From contig CAYVRJ010000005.1 in NCBI GenBank assembly GCA_964453645.1, forward strand, positions 1 through 64,000: 64,000 bases of DNA, given 5' to 3'. Of the stretch, positions 1 through 7,172 are shown one piece after another. The notes below the pieces were generated by a model. That model was not told the origin of the DNA and ran no database searches. It was given only the letters and a program-made list of their open reading frames with translations. The stretch's first letter is position 1, and each line of letters begins with the position of its first letter. The position numbers were made by a program, and so were the translations under genes. Origin of the DNA: CAYVRJ01 sp964453645. GTDB lineage: Bacteria > Bacillota > Clostridia > Christensenellales > JAWKQI01.

Positions 1-187
1 CCAAAAACTTTTTGTTTTTAAATATAGTAGTGCTTGGGCCCAGGGAGGCAACAGTTTAAAAAATCTTTATATTTTAAAAATACCCCTTTGATAAGGGGTG
101 CAGGGACTCAGTCCCTGCCGTGGGGGTTCAAGGGGGACGAGAAGTCCCCCTTGTTAAGGTTCGGGGCGAGTAGCCCCCGATAAAACT
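1..187. repeat. Mosaic intergenic palindromic repeat, copy 1
   Basis: This non-coding stretch follows the stop of the minus-strand VanW gene. It holds modules seen again eight times in the window: an A/T-rich piece starting CCAAAAACTTTTT, the palindrome GCAGGGACTCAGTCCCTGC (about 101-119), GGGGGACGAGAAGTCCCCC (about 133-151) and GGGGCGAGTAGCCCC near 163-178. Each GC-rich module can fold as a hairpin. I infer an interspersed, non-coding element; what spreads it is unknown. Confidence 0.75.
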
Positions 188-1732
188 TTAACTTTCTGGT
201 GTATATTCCACGTAACCGCCGTTGGTGTAGATCTGCTCGGAAATAGCCCGGTAGGTGTACGGCCCGCCGAACTTCTCGGACTTCTTGGTACCGTCGGGAT
301 ACGTATACGTCTTGGTCACTTGCACCGTCTGCTTGTTCTGCCCCGACCGCCACTTCATGGTCTCGCCGTAGGGAATGAGCGTTCCGTCGGGCAGCTTTTC
401 ACCCTGAATATACTCGGTGGTAAACGGCTCGGTAGAAACCGTCTCGGACTTAAAGGAAATCTTGTAGGGCAGTTGCTTGCCATAAACTTCGCAGGTAAGC
501 TCGTCACCCTTCACATACGCCACCAAGTAAACTGGGAAGTCGTAGGGGTTCGTCAGCTTCAAATCCTTGTTGGCTCCGTTGGATAAGGTGATCGTTGCAT
601 CCAAACCCTTGGGCACGTAGGTGGAGGGTATGGAGTGGGGAATGCGCTCTGTAATCGTCAGCTCCGCCATGAGCGCTGCGTTGTATAATGTGCCCGAAAC
701 TTGGCACACACCACCTCCGTCCTCGTCTTCTAATCTGCCGCCCACAATGGCAGCCGCTTGCTTCCAGCCATTGGCGGCTGTGCGCTCTCCCGCTGCTGCG
801 TTGATGGACCACGTCTCACCCGGTTTGATCACCGTTCCGTTTACAATACCTGCCATCTTTGTGATGTTGAACACACGGTTGGGATTCTTAGCCGAACCAC
901 CCAGTTTGTTGGTCTTGTGGGAAGCGATGAGCACCGTGTTTTCTTTCAGCACTTCCAAGCTAATCTCCGGGGGAGTCATGTTAACCGGGGCAACGAGTTT
1001 ATCAAAGGTTTTATTCTTGACAGAGTCGGAAACCATCGCCACCAACTCTTCTTTGTTGATTTTAATGCCTTCCACACTCTCGGTGTAGGTGAACTTCTCT
1101 TGGGCGTTGATGTCGAAAGTGACGCTGGCATCTTGGGGTTCACGCTCGTACAACTCGGCAAGTTTGGTGATTCCCTGCCGAATGAGGCTTTCGTCGCTGG
1201 AGAGTTCAAAGTCAAAGGAGAGACCCTGCTCTGCCTCTTCCAAGGCCTTTTGGCGCTCCCCGAAGGAACCCACCGCACCGATGCTCTTAATCTTGTCGGC
1301 AATCTCTTGGGTGTTGGAGGTAACCCCCAACTCCTGGGGTGTGAAAGTAACCGTCTCTCCCCCCATTTCAATGTCGATGCTCGACTTGTTTTCAAATTCC
1401 AAACCAAGTTGCATTACTTTGTTGTAGGCTTCTACACGGTTCATGCCCGAAAGGTCCACACCGGCAACGGTTACGCTGCCCGGAACGGTGAATTCCTCCA
1501 CCACATAGTTGGCCGAAACCACACCCGAGCTGGTCATGCCGGGCAGGAGGAAGAACACACCCATGCCCACCACTGCGAGACCCAGCACACAGGCTGTAAT
1601 CAACAAATAGGTCTTGGCTCCGCCTTTTTTACCCTTAGGGGTGGCAGGTGGCGTATAGGATTCTTTCACCGGTGTTGTGAACGAATTGTTGTTTGCCGTT
1701 CTTATATTGCTTCTGACATACTTTTTACTCAT
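188..1732 (-). CDS. VanW family protein with peptidoglycan-binding-like domain
   Basis: A 514-residue envelope protein. Residues 1-31 are cytoplasmic, a single membrane segment covers about 40-62, and the rest is predicted outside the cell. A PF12229-like (YoaR-type) peptidoglycan-binding region comes first, then a VanW domain around 270-430 with the typical conserved stretch GGGVCQVSGTLYNAAL, then a beta-rich tail. I start it at the ATG at 1732 because GGGAG lies seven bases upstream; a longer open frame reaches 1813 but has no ribosome site. VanW proteins were named from vancomycin-resistance clusters, yet most, as here, sit alone and have no proven biochemical role. A cell-wall-associated function is inference. 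Confidence 0.88.
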   Translation of the reverse strand: MSKKYVRSNIRTANNNSFTTPVKESYTPPATPKGKKGGAKTYLLITACVLGLAVVGMGVFFLLPGMTSSGVVSANYVVEEFTVPGSVTVAGVDLSGMNRVEAYNKVMQLGLEFENKSSIDIEMGGETVTFTPQELGVTSNTQEIADKIKSIGAVGSFGERQKALEEAEQGLSFDFELSSDESLIRQGITKLAELYEREPQDASVTFDINAQEKFTYTESVEGIKINKEELVAMVSDSVKNKTFDKLVAPVNMTPPEISLEVLKENTVLIASHKTNKLGGSAKNPNRVFNITKMAGIVNGTVIKPGETWSINAAAGERTAANGWKQAAAIVGGRLEDEDGGGVCQVSGTLYNAALMAELTITERIPHSIPSTYVPKGLDATITLSNGANKDLKLTNPYDFPVYLVAYVKGDELTCEVYGKQLPYKISFKSETVSTEPFTTEYIQGEKLPDGTLIPYGETMKWRSGQNKQTVQVTKTYTYPDGTKKSEKFGGPYTYRAISEQIYTNGGYVEYTPES

Positions 1733-1889
1733 CAGTAATCTCCCGATATACATATAGATATATCTCATTTTACATAAGATTGTAGGTTCTGTAAACATGA
1801 TAAAAATGAACAAAATATGACGAATTCATTAAAAAAACAGATTGTAACGAATGGTTCACATTTTAGACATAGTCTGTTCACAGTTTAAC

Positions 1890-1918
1890 TTGTCGAGCTT
1901 TTTCTGTGATAGTATAAT
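1890..1918 (+). promoter_or_regulatory. Sigma-A-type promoter for the HD-GYP gene
   Basis: TTGTCG, a 17-base spacer and TATAAT, 34 bases before the ATG at 1952. It should drive the HD-GYP gene and the rubrerythrin gene 11 bases after it. Confidence 0.6.
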
Positions 1919-1951
1919 TATCGTATATATTACCAATTAGAAAGGTTTATC

Positions 1952-3226
1952 ATGTTTCAGCCCGTAAAAAATATAGCGCAAATGATGCGCAAGGCTTTAA
2001 ACACCTTGGACTACCGTCTGATGGATCACGGGGAACGGGTGGCTTATTTGGTTTTAAAGCAACTTCAGCAGTCCGAAACTTGCTGCGACAAAGCCCTGTT
2101 GGAAGCCTGTTATTTGAGCATGTTTCACGACATCGGAGCCTTTAAAACCGAACACCTCAACTCCCTGTCGGATATAAACACCCTCTTCTCCTTCGAGCTG
2201 AAACACGCTTTAGAACACGCCACCTACAGCTATTTATTTTTAAAAAATTTTTCTTTTTTAAAAGGTCATGCGGATGCCATCCTGTACCACCACGTGCCCT
2301 ACGACGTGCTTAAAACCACCGAGTGTGCCAACAAAACCATTGCATCCATGATCTTTTTGGCAGATAAAGTGGATATTTTCATCACAAAAGGAACGGTTAA
2401 AACGGTGCGGGATGTGTTTGCCATGCTGCGCAACCCGGTGTTTAACCCTCAGGCAGTGGAACTGTTATGTGCATTGGAAATCGAACAAAAGGTCATTTCC
2501 AAGACCATGAACGGCCAATACTTGGACGAATTCATTGCATTTTTAACGGACAACCCCCTCAACGAAAAGCAAGTCACGTCCCTCATTGGCATGTTACCCT
2601 ACGCCATCGACTTTCGCAGCGAACACACGGTGACCCACACGGTGACAACTGTGGAAGTGAGCGAGACTATTGCCCGGTTGATGGACTTACCCCACGAGGA
2701 TGTGCAAAAAGTCTATTACGGTGCACTGCTCCACGACGTGGGAAAAATTGCAACTTCCAAACTCATTTTGGAAAAACCCTCCAAGCTGAGTGACTTTGAG
2801 TTTGGCATTATGAAAAACCACGTGTCCCTCTCCGAGCAAATCTTAAAGGACAACGTCCACGAAGAGGTGTTAAGCATCGCCATTCGGCACCACGAAAAGT
2901 TAAACGGCACGGGGTATCCCTACGGCCTGACCGCCAGTGATTTAAACCTCAACGAGCGCATCGTGGCAGTGGCCGATATTTTTAGTGCCCTCACGGGACG
3001 GCGGAGTTATAAAGAGCCCTTCCCCACCCAGCGGGTGAAGGAAATTCTTGGGGGCATGGGGGATAAAAACGAGTTGTGTTGGGACGTGCTGAGAGTTGTG
3101 TTTGACAACTTTGAGGAAATATACGAACGGGCGATTGAGCGATCCATGCGGGCGACCAAGCGGTATGAGCACATGTCCCAGGAGTACGAAGACCTCACGG
3201 CCCGCAACGCTAAATACTACAGTTAG
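1952..3226 (+). CDS. HD-GYP domain protein, probable c-di-GMP phosphodiesterase
   Basis: A 424-residue soluble protein. The C-terminal half (about 215-380) is an HD-GYP domain: the HD pair is in GALLHDVGKI, followed by HHEKLNGTGYPYGL, the HHE and GYP signatures of enzymes that hydrolyse cyclic di-GMP. The N-terminal half also resembles an HD fold, with HGERVAYL, FHDIGAF and ILYHHVPYD, so the protein looks like a tandem HD / HD-GYP architecture with no REC or PAS sensor. Start ATG at 1952 follows GAAAGG. It probably forms an operon with the rubrerythrin gene. Activity on c-di-GMP is inferred from the motif; the N-terminal domain may be regulatory or act on another nucleotide. Confidence 0.87.
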   Translation: MFQPVKNIAQMMRKALNTLDYRLMDHGERVAYLVLKQLQQSETCCDKALLEACYLSMFHDIGAFKTEHLNSLSDINTLFSFELKHALEHATYSYLFLKNFSFLKGHADAILYHHVPYDVLKTTECANKTIASMIFLADKVDIFITKGTVKTVRDVFAMLRNPVFNPQAVELLCALEIEQKVISKTMNGQYLDEFIAFLTDNPLNEKQVTSLIGMLPYAIDFRSEHTVTHTVTTVEVSETIARLMDLPHEDVQKVYYGALLHDVGKIATSKLILEKPSKLSDFEFGIMKNHVSLSEQILKDNVHEEVLSIAIRHHEKLNGTGYPYGLTASDLNLNERIVAVADIFSALTGRRSYKEPFPTQRVKEILGGMGDKNELCWDVLRVVFDNFEEIYERAIERSMRATKRYEHMSQEYEDLTARNAKYYS

Positions 3227-3237
3227 GATATGAAACC

Positions 3238-3858
3238 ATGGATATTCGGGGAACCAAATCAGAAAAAAACGTAATCGATGCCTTTTCCAATGAATCTCAG
3301 GCCATCAACCGCTACCACTACTTTGCCAAAAAAGCCGGGGAAGAGGGACTTGCCGACATAGCCAAGCTGTTTTTACGCATGGCGGAAAACGAGCAGGAAC
3401 ACGCACGAATCTGGTATAAAATCCTCAACGGGGAGCTTGGGGATACGGTTTCTAACTTAAAACATGCCTCAAAGAGCGAAAACGGGGAGTGGAAAACCGT
3501 GTACCCACAGTATGCCAAGGAAGCCCGGGAGGAAGGGTTTGAAACCTTGGCAGCTATGTTCGACCGCATCGCTGCCATTGAATACGACCACGAGCGTCAA
3601 TTTGACGAAGCGGTTTTAAAGCTGACTTTGGAAAGGACTGACGAAATAGATGGAACACACGACAAACAAAATATGGCTACGGATATAAGTTCCGCAGCGA
3701 AATATGGGTCCAGCGTCACGCTGGTAGGTGAGAGTGAGGGAGTGGAGCCAAGGGAATCTTCGGTGAAGAAGTATTGCTGCATGTTTTGCGGGCACCGGGA
3801 GAACACGTGGGTGGAGAGCTGCTGCGTGTGCGGTGCAAAAAATTCATTGGTCGAATAG
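3238..3858 (+). CDS. rbr: Rubrerythrin
   Basis: A 206-residue non-haem iron protein of oxidative-stress defence. Residues 1-135 form a ferritin-like four-helix domain with the di-iron ligands visible in NRYHYFAKKAGEEG, AENEQEHARIW and AAIEYDHERQF. The last 30 residues give a rubredoxin-like iron site with two Cys-x-x-Cys pairs (CCMFCG and CCVCG). Family members reduce hydrogen peroxide using electrons from reduced rubredoxin or ferredoxin. Between the two domains lies an unusually long, Ser/Gly-rich linker (about 135-175). It is 11 bases downstream of the HD-GYP gene and probably co-transcribed. Confidence 0.93.
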   Translation: MDIRGTKSEKNVIDAFSNESQAINRYHYFAKKAGEEGLADIAKLFLRMAENEQEHARIWYKILNGELGDTVSNLKHASKSENGEWKTVYPQYAKEAREEGFETLAAMFDRIAAIEYDHERQFDEAVLKLTLERTDEIDGTHDKQNMATDISSAAKYGSSVTLVGESEGVEPRESSVKKYCCMFCGHRENTWVESCCVCGAKNSLVE

Positions 3859-3869
3859 TCATGAAATAC

Positions 3870-3897
3870 TTGACAAAGCAAATAAATGTTGTATAAT
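3870..3897 (+). promoter_or_regulatory. Strong promoter for the tRNA cluster
   Basis: TTGACA, a 16-base spacer and TATAAT, 31 bases before the first base of tRNA-Leu. It lies directly after the rubrerythrin stop. Confidence 0.8.
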
Positions 3898-3927
3898 ATA
3901 ATTCGTGTCTTAAGTGATGCGTTTTGC

Positions 3928-4012
3928 GCGGGCGTGGCGGAATTGGCAGACGCGCTAGACTTAGGATCTAGTGCCATACGGCGTGGGAGTTCAAGTCTCT
4001 TCGCCCGCACCA
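3928..4012 (+). tRNA. tRNA-Leu (anticodon TAG)
   Basis: An 85-base tRNA with acceptor arms GCGGGCG / CGCCCGC, a long variable arm as expected for leucine, anticodon stem CTAGA/TCTAG with loop CTTAGGA (anticodon TAG, reads CUA), and an encoded CCA end. Confidence 0.97.
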
Positions 4013-4032
4013 ACAAGGCAAACGAATCATCT

Positions 4033-4106
4033 GCGGGTGTAGCTCAATGGTAGAGCCCCAGCCTTCCAAGCTGGTTGTGTGGGTTCGATTCCCATCACCC
4101 GCTCCA
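4033..4106 (+). tRNA. tRNA-Gly (anticodon TCC)
   Basis: Acceptor arms GCGGGTG / CACCCGC, anticodon stem CCAGC/GCTGG with loop CTTCCAA (anticodon TCC, reads GGA), T-arm GGGTTCGATTCCC, and an encoded CCA. It sits 20 bases after tRNA-Leu in the same transcript. Confidence 0.97.
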
Positions 4107-4123
4107 CCAATATAATTGAATAT

Positions 4124-4196
4124 GGGCCATTAGCTCAGTTGGTAGAGCACCTGACTCTTAATCAGGGTGTCCCGGGTTCGAATCCCTGATGGCCCA
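4124..4196 (+). tRNA. tRNA-Lys (anticodon CTT)
   Basis: Acceptor arms GGGCCAT / ATGGCCC, anticodon stem CCTGA/TCAGG with loop CTCTTAA (anticodon CTT, reads AAG), T-arm GGGTTCGAATCCC. Unlike its two neighbours it has no encoded CCA. Its last 19 bases are duplicated 160 bases downstream (see the repeat at 4178-4420). Confidence 0.96.
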
Positions 4197-4206
4197 TTCT
4201 TTTAGG

Positions 4207-4245
4207 ACAAGCATTATTTGATAGATAATTGCTTGTTTTTGTTTT
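4207..4245 (+). terminator. Terminator of the tRNA operon (first copy)
   Basis: ACAAGCA (4207-4213) pairs with TGCTTGT (4230-4236), extended inside by TTAT/ATAA, followed by TTTTTGTTTT. An identical second copy lies at 4367-4405. Confidence 0.8.
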
Positions 4246-4366
4246 ATTGTTTCGTAGGATTCGAACCGCCGTAAAGCAAAAGTGCCAGTGGCACTTTTGT
4301 AGGCGGAACTGCCAAACCGTGAGCGAAGCGAACTCAATCGAATCCCTGATGGCCCATTCTTTTAGG

Positions 4367-4405
4367 ACAAGCATTATTTGATAGATAATTGCTTGTTTTT
4401 GTTTT
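4367..4405 (+). terminator. Terminator, duplicated copy
   Basis: Same hairpin and T-run as 4207-4245, carried in the duplicated unit. It now insulates the hicAB promoter from the tRNA transcript. Confidence 0.75.
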
Positions 4406-4464
4406 ATTGTTTCGTAGGATACGAACCGTCCAAAACTCTATCCGTATAAAAATACCAAGCAATG

Positions 4465-4493
4465 TTGACACGTATAAAAATACGTGCTATCAT
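4465..4493 (+). promoter_or_regulatory. hicAB promoter with operator palindrome in the spacer
   Basis: TTGACA (4465-4470), a 17-base spacer and TATCAT (4488-4493). The spacer is filled by the palindrome CACGTAT-aaaa-ATACGTG (4469-4486). A second CGTATAAAAATAC copy lies at 4443-4455, 28 bases upstream. Two repeated sites across the promoter fit autorepression by HicB, which in characterised systems binds its own promoter. Confidence 0.75.
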
Positions 4494-4516
4494 GAATGCT
4501 ATAGGGGGAGTATCCA

Positions 4517-4714
4517 ATGAAAAGCTATTCTTCAAGAGAAGTCATAAAGATACTTCAGGAAAATGGGTGGACGTTAAAAAGGATTGAGGGCAGTCATCAT
4601 CATTTTGTGCACGAGAAGCAAAAAGGCGTTGTAACCATTCCGCACCCTAAAAAAGATATTCACCCAAAAACATTGATGAGTATATTAAAACAAGCGGGAA
4701 TAGACATCAGTTAA
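4517..4714 (+). CDS. hicA: HicA family toxin (mRNA interferase)
   Basis: A 65-residue toxin with the dsRBD-like HicA fold. The catalytic histidine lies in the conserved GSHHHF stretch (residues 25-30), followed by the typical PHPKKDIHPKTL segment. HicA cleaves mRNA and is blocked by HicB. The start is supported by GGGGAG seven bases upstream. The gene order toxin then antitoxin, a gap of only 13 bases, and the autoregulatory-looking promoter are all standard for hicAB. It sits immediately after the duplicated tRNA-Lys tail, a common landing place for mobile cargo. Confidence 0.93.
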   Translation: MKSYSSREVIKILQENGWTLKRIEGSHHHFVHEKQKGVVTIPHPKKDIHPKTLMSILKQAGIDIS

Positions 4715-4727
4715 CGGAGGGCTTATT

Positions 4728-5126
4728 ATGAACAAAAAGGATATATATATTTACCCAGCAATATTTGATTATTCGGAAAACGGCATTGCGGTTGAGTTTC
4801 CCGATATACCAGGCTGCGTGACATGCGCCGATACTGAAGAACAAGCCCTGCATATGGCAAAAGATGCTCTTCGGGGCCACTTGCTGACGTTAGAGGATAT
4901 TGGCACAGAGTTACCCGAAGCTACGCACCTCAAAGATATTCAACTCATTGAAGACCAGAGAGCTGTCTTAATTGAAGTATGCCTTGCCTTCTATCGTGAG
5001 GCGATAAAAAATAAAGCGGTAAAGAAAACTTTAACAATTCCCTATTGGCTGAATGAACTTGCAGAGAAGGAACAAGTGAATTTTTCTTATGTGTTGCAAA
5101 ATGCCTTAAAAACACTTTTAAAGTAG
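4728..5126 (+). CDS. hicB: HicB family antitoxin
   Basis: A 132-residue antitoxin. Residues 5-75 form the partial RNase-H-like HicB domain, with the typical FPDIPGCVTCADTEEQA stretch and ALRGHL following; this part binds HicA. The C-terminal 45 residues (IPYWLNELAEKEQVNFSYVL) look like a ribbon-helix-helix or helical DNA-binding segment, so the protein probably also represses the promoter at 4465-4493. GGAGG precedes the ATG. Both genes appear intact. Confidence 0.93.
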   Translation: MNKKDIYIYPAIFDYSENGIAVEFPDIPGCVTCADTEEQALHMAKDALRGHLLTLEDIGTELPEATHLKDIQLIEDQRAVLIEVCLAFYREAIKNKAVKKTLTIPYWLNELAEKEQVNFSYVLQNALKTLLK

Positions 5127-5325
5127 TTGTTATGGCTGTTCTGTTAAGCGAAGGCATACCAACAACTTGCTATTTCACTCAGCCGTGTATATAATATTAT
5201 TAAGTGTTGGCAACAAACGCTAAACTTAGGGCGTTTCGCTCAATCAATATGTTTTATATAAACTGAGCCAATAAATTTAAATCCATTCCCCCATCCACAA
5301 ATTATACCAATGAAAAATAGTTCAC

Positions 5326-5367
5326 AAAGGAGGATAAAAGCAACTTAAGCTGCTTTTAATAATCTAA
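5326..5367 (+). promoter_or_regulatory. Distant Shine-Dalgarno bridged by a hairpin
   Basis: The only good ribosome site for the following gene, AAAGGAGG at 5326-5333, lies 34 bases from the ATG, too far for normal initiation. Between them, TAAAAGCA (5335-5342) and TGCTTTTA (5351-5358) form an eight-base-pair stem that would shorten the effective spacing to about 10 bases. An in-frame stop just before the ATG excludes an upstream start. Confidence 0.55.
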
Positions 5368-6300
5368 ATGGAAAAAGTAACAGGTGTGTTGATCACAGTC
5401 TTGCCGGTACTTGTCATGCTGTTTATCGGCATGTTGTGCCGTCGGTTTACGCTGATTTCCAAGGAAGGCATTAAGGGTATGCAATCGCTGGTGGTGAACA
5501 TCACCCTGCCCGCCGTGCTGCTGGGGGCATTTGCCCGCACGTCGTACAGCCTAGAGACGGCACTCTATACCGTTGCCATTTTTATCATCTGCCTTGCCGC
5601 TTACTTCCTTGGATACTTAGCCAAAGGCGTTTTTAGGGCAAAGTCCAAGCTCTTTCCCTTTTTTACCACGGGTTTTGAAGCGGGAATGCTGGGTTACGCC
5701 TTTTTTATTCTGCTGTTTGGTGCCATAAACACAAACCGTTTTGCAGTGGCCGATCTTGGGCAAGTGCTCTTTGTGTTCACGGTCTATAATCTGCTGCTGG
5801 GTGCAAAGAACGGACAGGATGTGAGTTTTAAACAATCCTTTCAAAAAATGCTGCTCTCCCCCATTATCATTGCCATCGCTGTGGGCGTGGTGCTGGGTGC
5901 CACGGGGCTGAGCCAGTTGCTGTTATCGGACCTTGGGCAAGTTTTGTTCTCTACCATTGATTTTATTGCTGCACCAACGGGAGCTGTCATCCTCATTGTG
6001 GTGGGTTACGGCATTCAACTGGGGCAGATTCGGTGGGTTGAGACCTTAAAAACTGTGGGAGGCAGGTTGCTTGTGCTGGGTATACTGCTGTTCCCCGCAC
6101 TGTATTTGACCGATCTTTTATTTCCGGGTGTGGAGATAGCCCGCTATGCTTTGATCCTCTTGTTTATTCTGCCCCCGCCCTTTGTGCTCTCGGTGTTTGT
6201 TGCAAACGAGGACGAAGAGGCCTATATTTCATCGTCCCTTTCGGTTTCCACTCTACTATCGGTGCTTTTATTTGCTGTCATGGCTTGGCTTGTGGTTTAA
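5368..6300 (+). CDS. AEC family transporter (auxin efflux carrier-like)
   Basis: A 310-residue inner-membrane permease with about ten hydrophobic segments arranged as two five-helix halves, typical of the AEC/PIN family (PF03547). Characterised bacterial members export or take up organic acids such as malate; the substrate here cannot be told. The start is set by an in-frame TAA immediately upstream. It appears to be a single-gene unit, with an unusual leader described at 5326-5367. The region 5127-5325 before it holds no gene that I can see. Confidence 0.85.
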   Translation: MEKVTGVLITVLPVLVMLFIGMLCRRFTLISKEGIKGMQSLVVNITLPAVLLGAFARTSYSLETALYTVAIFIICLAAYFLGYLAKGVFRAKSKLFPFFTTGFEAGMLGYAFFILLFGAINTNRFAVADLGQVLFVFTVYNLLLGAKNGQDVSFKQSFQKMLLSPIIIAIAVGVVLGATGLSQLLLSDLGQVLFSTIDFIAAPTGAVILIVVGYGIQLGQIRWVETLKTVGGRLLVLGILLFPALYLTDLLFPGVEIARYALILLFILPPPFVLSVFVANEDEEAYISSSLSVSTLLSVLLFAVMAWLVV

Positions 6301-6301
6301 A

Positions 6302-6538
6302 TTACGAAAACAACTCCTCGCAGGGTACTTTAAAAAACTCTGCGAGGAGTTTTACTTCATAATCGGGAACAAACCGAGTGCCGTTTTCAATCCTGAGTAT
6401 TGTTAAATCAGAAAATTCAAAACCTAGGAGTTGCAATTGTTCGGCTAACCCCTTTTGTGTTAAATGATGCTTTATTCGCAATTCTTTAATTTTCTTGCCA
6501 ATAATATTTTTTGATTGTCCATTCCAATAAATTTTCAT
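6302..6538 (-). CDS. XRE-type helix-turn-helix protein
   Basis: A 78-residue protein that is almost entirely one Cro/C1-type HTH domain (GKKIKELRIKHHLTQKGLA at 14-32, then a recognition segment and a LRIENG helix start). I place the start at the ATG at 6538, which is one base after the stop of the upstream XRE gene; the in-frame ATG at 6565 is an alternative. The two XRE genes are therefore tightly coupled. A DNA-binding regulator is likely; its targets are unknown, but the divergent operator region at 6814-6879 is the obvious candidate. Confidence 0.75.
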   Translation of the reverse strand: MKIYWNGQSKNIIGKKIKELRIKHHLTQKGLAEQLQLLGFEFSDLTILRIENGTRFVPDYEVKLLAEFFKVPCEELFS

Positions 6539-6539
6539 T

Positions 6540-6788
6540 TTACAAGCCAATAAATTCATCGGCACTGACGGAGAAAATTTTACACAAAGCCTTGAGTTCG
6601 ATGTCCGTCACATATCGTTCACCATTTTCCAAACGCCTGATTGCTGTTTTATCCACATCAATTCCCTCTAGCTGCATAAGATCGGCTAACATCCTTTGGG
6701 AAACCTTTGGAGAAAGACCTTTGCGAAGTGATGCAACTTTTGAACCGCAAAGGTTTCTCTTTCCGTCTTTAGTCATATGTTTAAACAT
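6540..6788 (-). CDS. XRE-type helix-turn-helix protein
   Basis: An 82-residue Cro/C1-type regulator (HTH in VSQRMLADLMQLEGIDVDKT with AIRRLENGERYV following). The ATG at 6788 has GAGGG five bases upstream, so I prefer it over the in-frame ATGs at 6776 and 6815. It is the first gene of a two-gene minus-strand unit that diverges from the small gene at 6891. Its likely operator is the repeated AATTGAGTA-type motif between them. It resembles the paralogue at 6302 in layout (both end in a FFKVPCEEL / IFSVSADEF-type helix). Confidence 0.75.
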   Translation of the reverse strand: MFKHMTKDGKRNLCGSKVASLRKGLSPKVSQRMLADLMQLEGIDVDKTAIRRLENGERYVTDIELKALCKIFSVSADEFIGL

Positions 6789-6813
6789 AACTACCCTCAA
6801 TTTTGAATCATTC

Positions 6814-6879
6814 AATTACTCATTTTAATTGATTTTATCTTATTATTTTGTTATAATTGAGTAATTCAAATACTCAATT
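6814..6879. promoter_or_regulatory. Promoter and palindromic operator of the XRE / small-gene divergon
   Basis: For the plus-strand gene there is TTGATT (6829-6834), a 17-base spacer and TATAAT (6852-6857). Overlapping the -10 and start site is the inverted repeat AATTGAGTA (6855-6863) / TACTCAATT (6871-6879). A further half-site AATTACTCA lies at 6814-6822, in inverted relation to TGAGTAATT at 6858-6866. A repressor bound here would block RNA polymerase; one of the two XRE proteins is the likely binder. Confidence 0.65.
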
Positions 6880-6890
6880 GAGGTGGTGTT

Positions 6891-7145
6891 ATGAAAGAAT
6901 ATACAATAAAATTAAAAAATGATGTGGCTGATGTTTACAATTGCATTGCACAAGGGTGCAATTTTTCTGTGGAGGAAGTGCTTTGCTGTGGGTTGGAATT
7001 GACGGCAAAGTTAATGAATCCTGAAGAAACACAGGGAGAAGAAAACTATGCAGAACTTAAAGAAATCCTTTATTTGTTGAGCATTCCCGGTATTAAACAA
7101 AAGCTGCATGAACTGCTCTGCCAAGAGGAAAAGAAACACTTTTGA
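6891..7145 (+). CDS. Small protein of unknown function
   Basis: An 84-residue soluble protein that I do not recognise. It starts with a short beta-like strand (MKEYTIKLK) followed by predicted helices, ending in LSIPGIKQKLHELLCQEEKK. That layout is vaguely like small Phd/YefM-type antitoxins, but the similarity is too weak to name it. AGGTGG eight bases before the ATG gives a good start. It has its own strong promoter overlapped by a palindromic operator and faces two XRE regulators, so its expression is probably tightly repressed. Confidence 0.7.
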   Translation: MKEYTIKLKNDVADVYNCIAQGCNFSVEEVLCCGLELTAKLMNPEETQGEENYAELKEILYLLSIPGIKQKLHELLCQEEKKHF

Positions 7146-7172
7146 ATGTGTGCCGAGATACCTGTTCCTCTT

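Larger units (their letters stand above)
4178..4420 (+). repeat. Tandem duplication of tRNA-Lys tail plus terminator
   Basis: Bases 4178-4260 and 4338-4420 are identical over 83 bases with an offset of 160. The repeated unit starts inside the T-arm, runs through the tRNA 3' end and includes the downstream terminator hairpin. Similarity continues a few bases further (cgaaccg at 4262 and 4422). The spacer between copies holds the hairpin CAAAAGTGCC-agt-GGCACTTTTG. An inverted copy of the T-arm core (GGATTCGAACC, 4257-4267) also follows the terminator. This resembles tRNA-tail duplication by integrating elements, but no integrase is present. Confidence 0.85.

Noticed and set aside
758..1738. Long plus-strand frame opposite the VanW gene
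   Set aside because: Shadow of codon bias on the opposite strand; no ribosome site, no family features.
3597..4016. Minus-strand open frame of 139 codons across rubrerythrin and tRNA-Leu
   Set aside because: It is antisense to a well-supported rubrerythrin and a perfect tRNA gene; the peptide is a typical artefact of reading a tRNA backwards.
4162..4374. Minus-strand frame with GHQGFEP-like end
   Set aside because: Made from the reverse complement of the tRNA-Lys tail and its duplicate; a well-known false protein.
5127..5325. Hidden small gene between hicB and the AEC gene
   Set aside because: No frame with a ribosome site; only a weak AAACGC/GCGTTT hairpin near 5215-5236 without a T-run.
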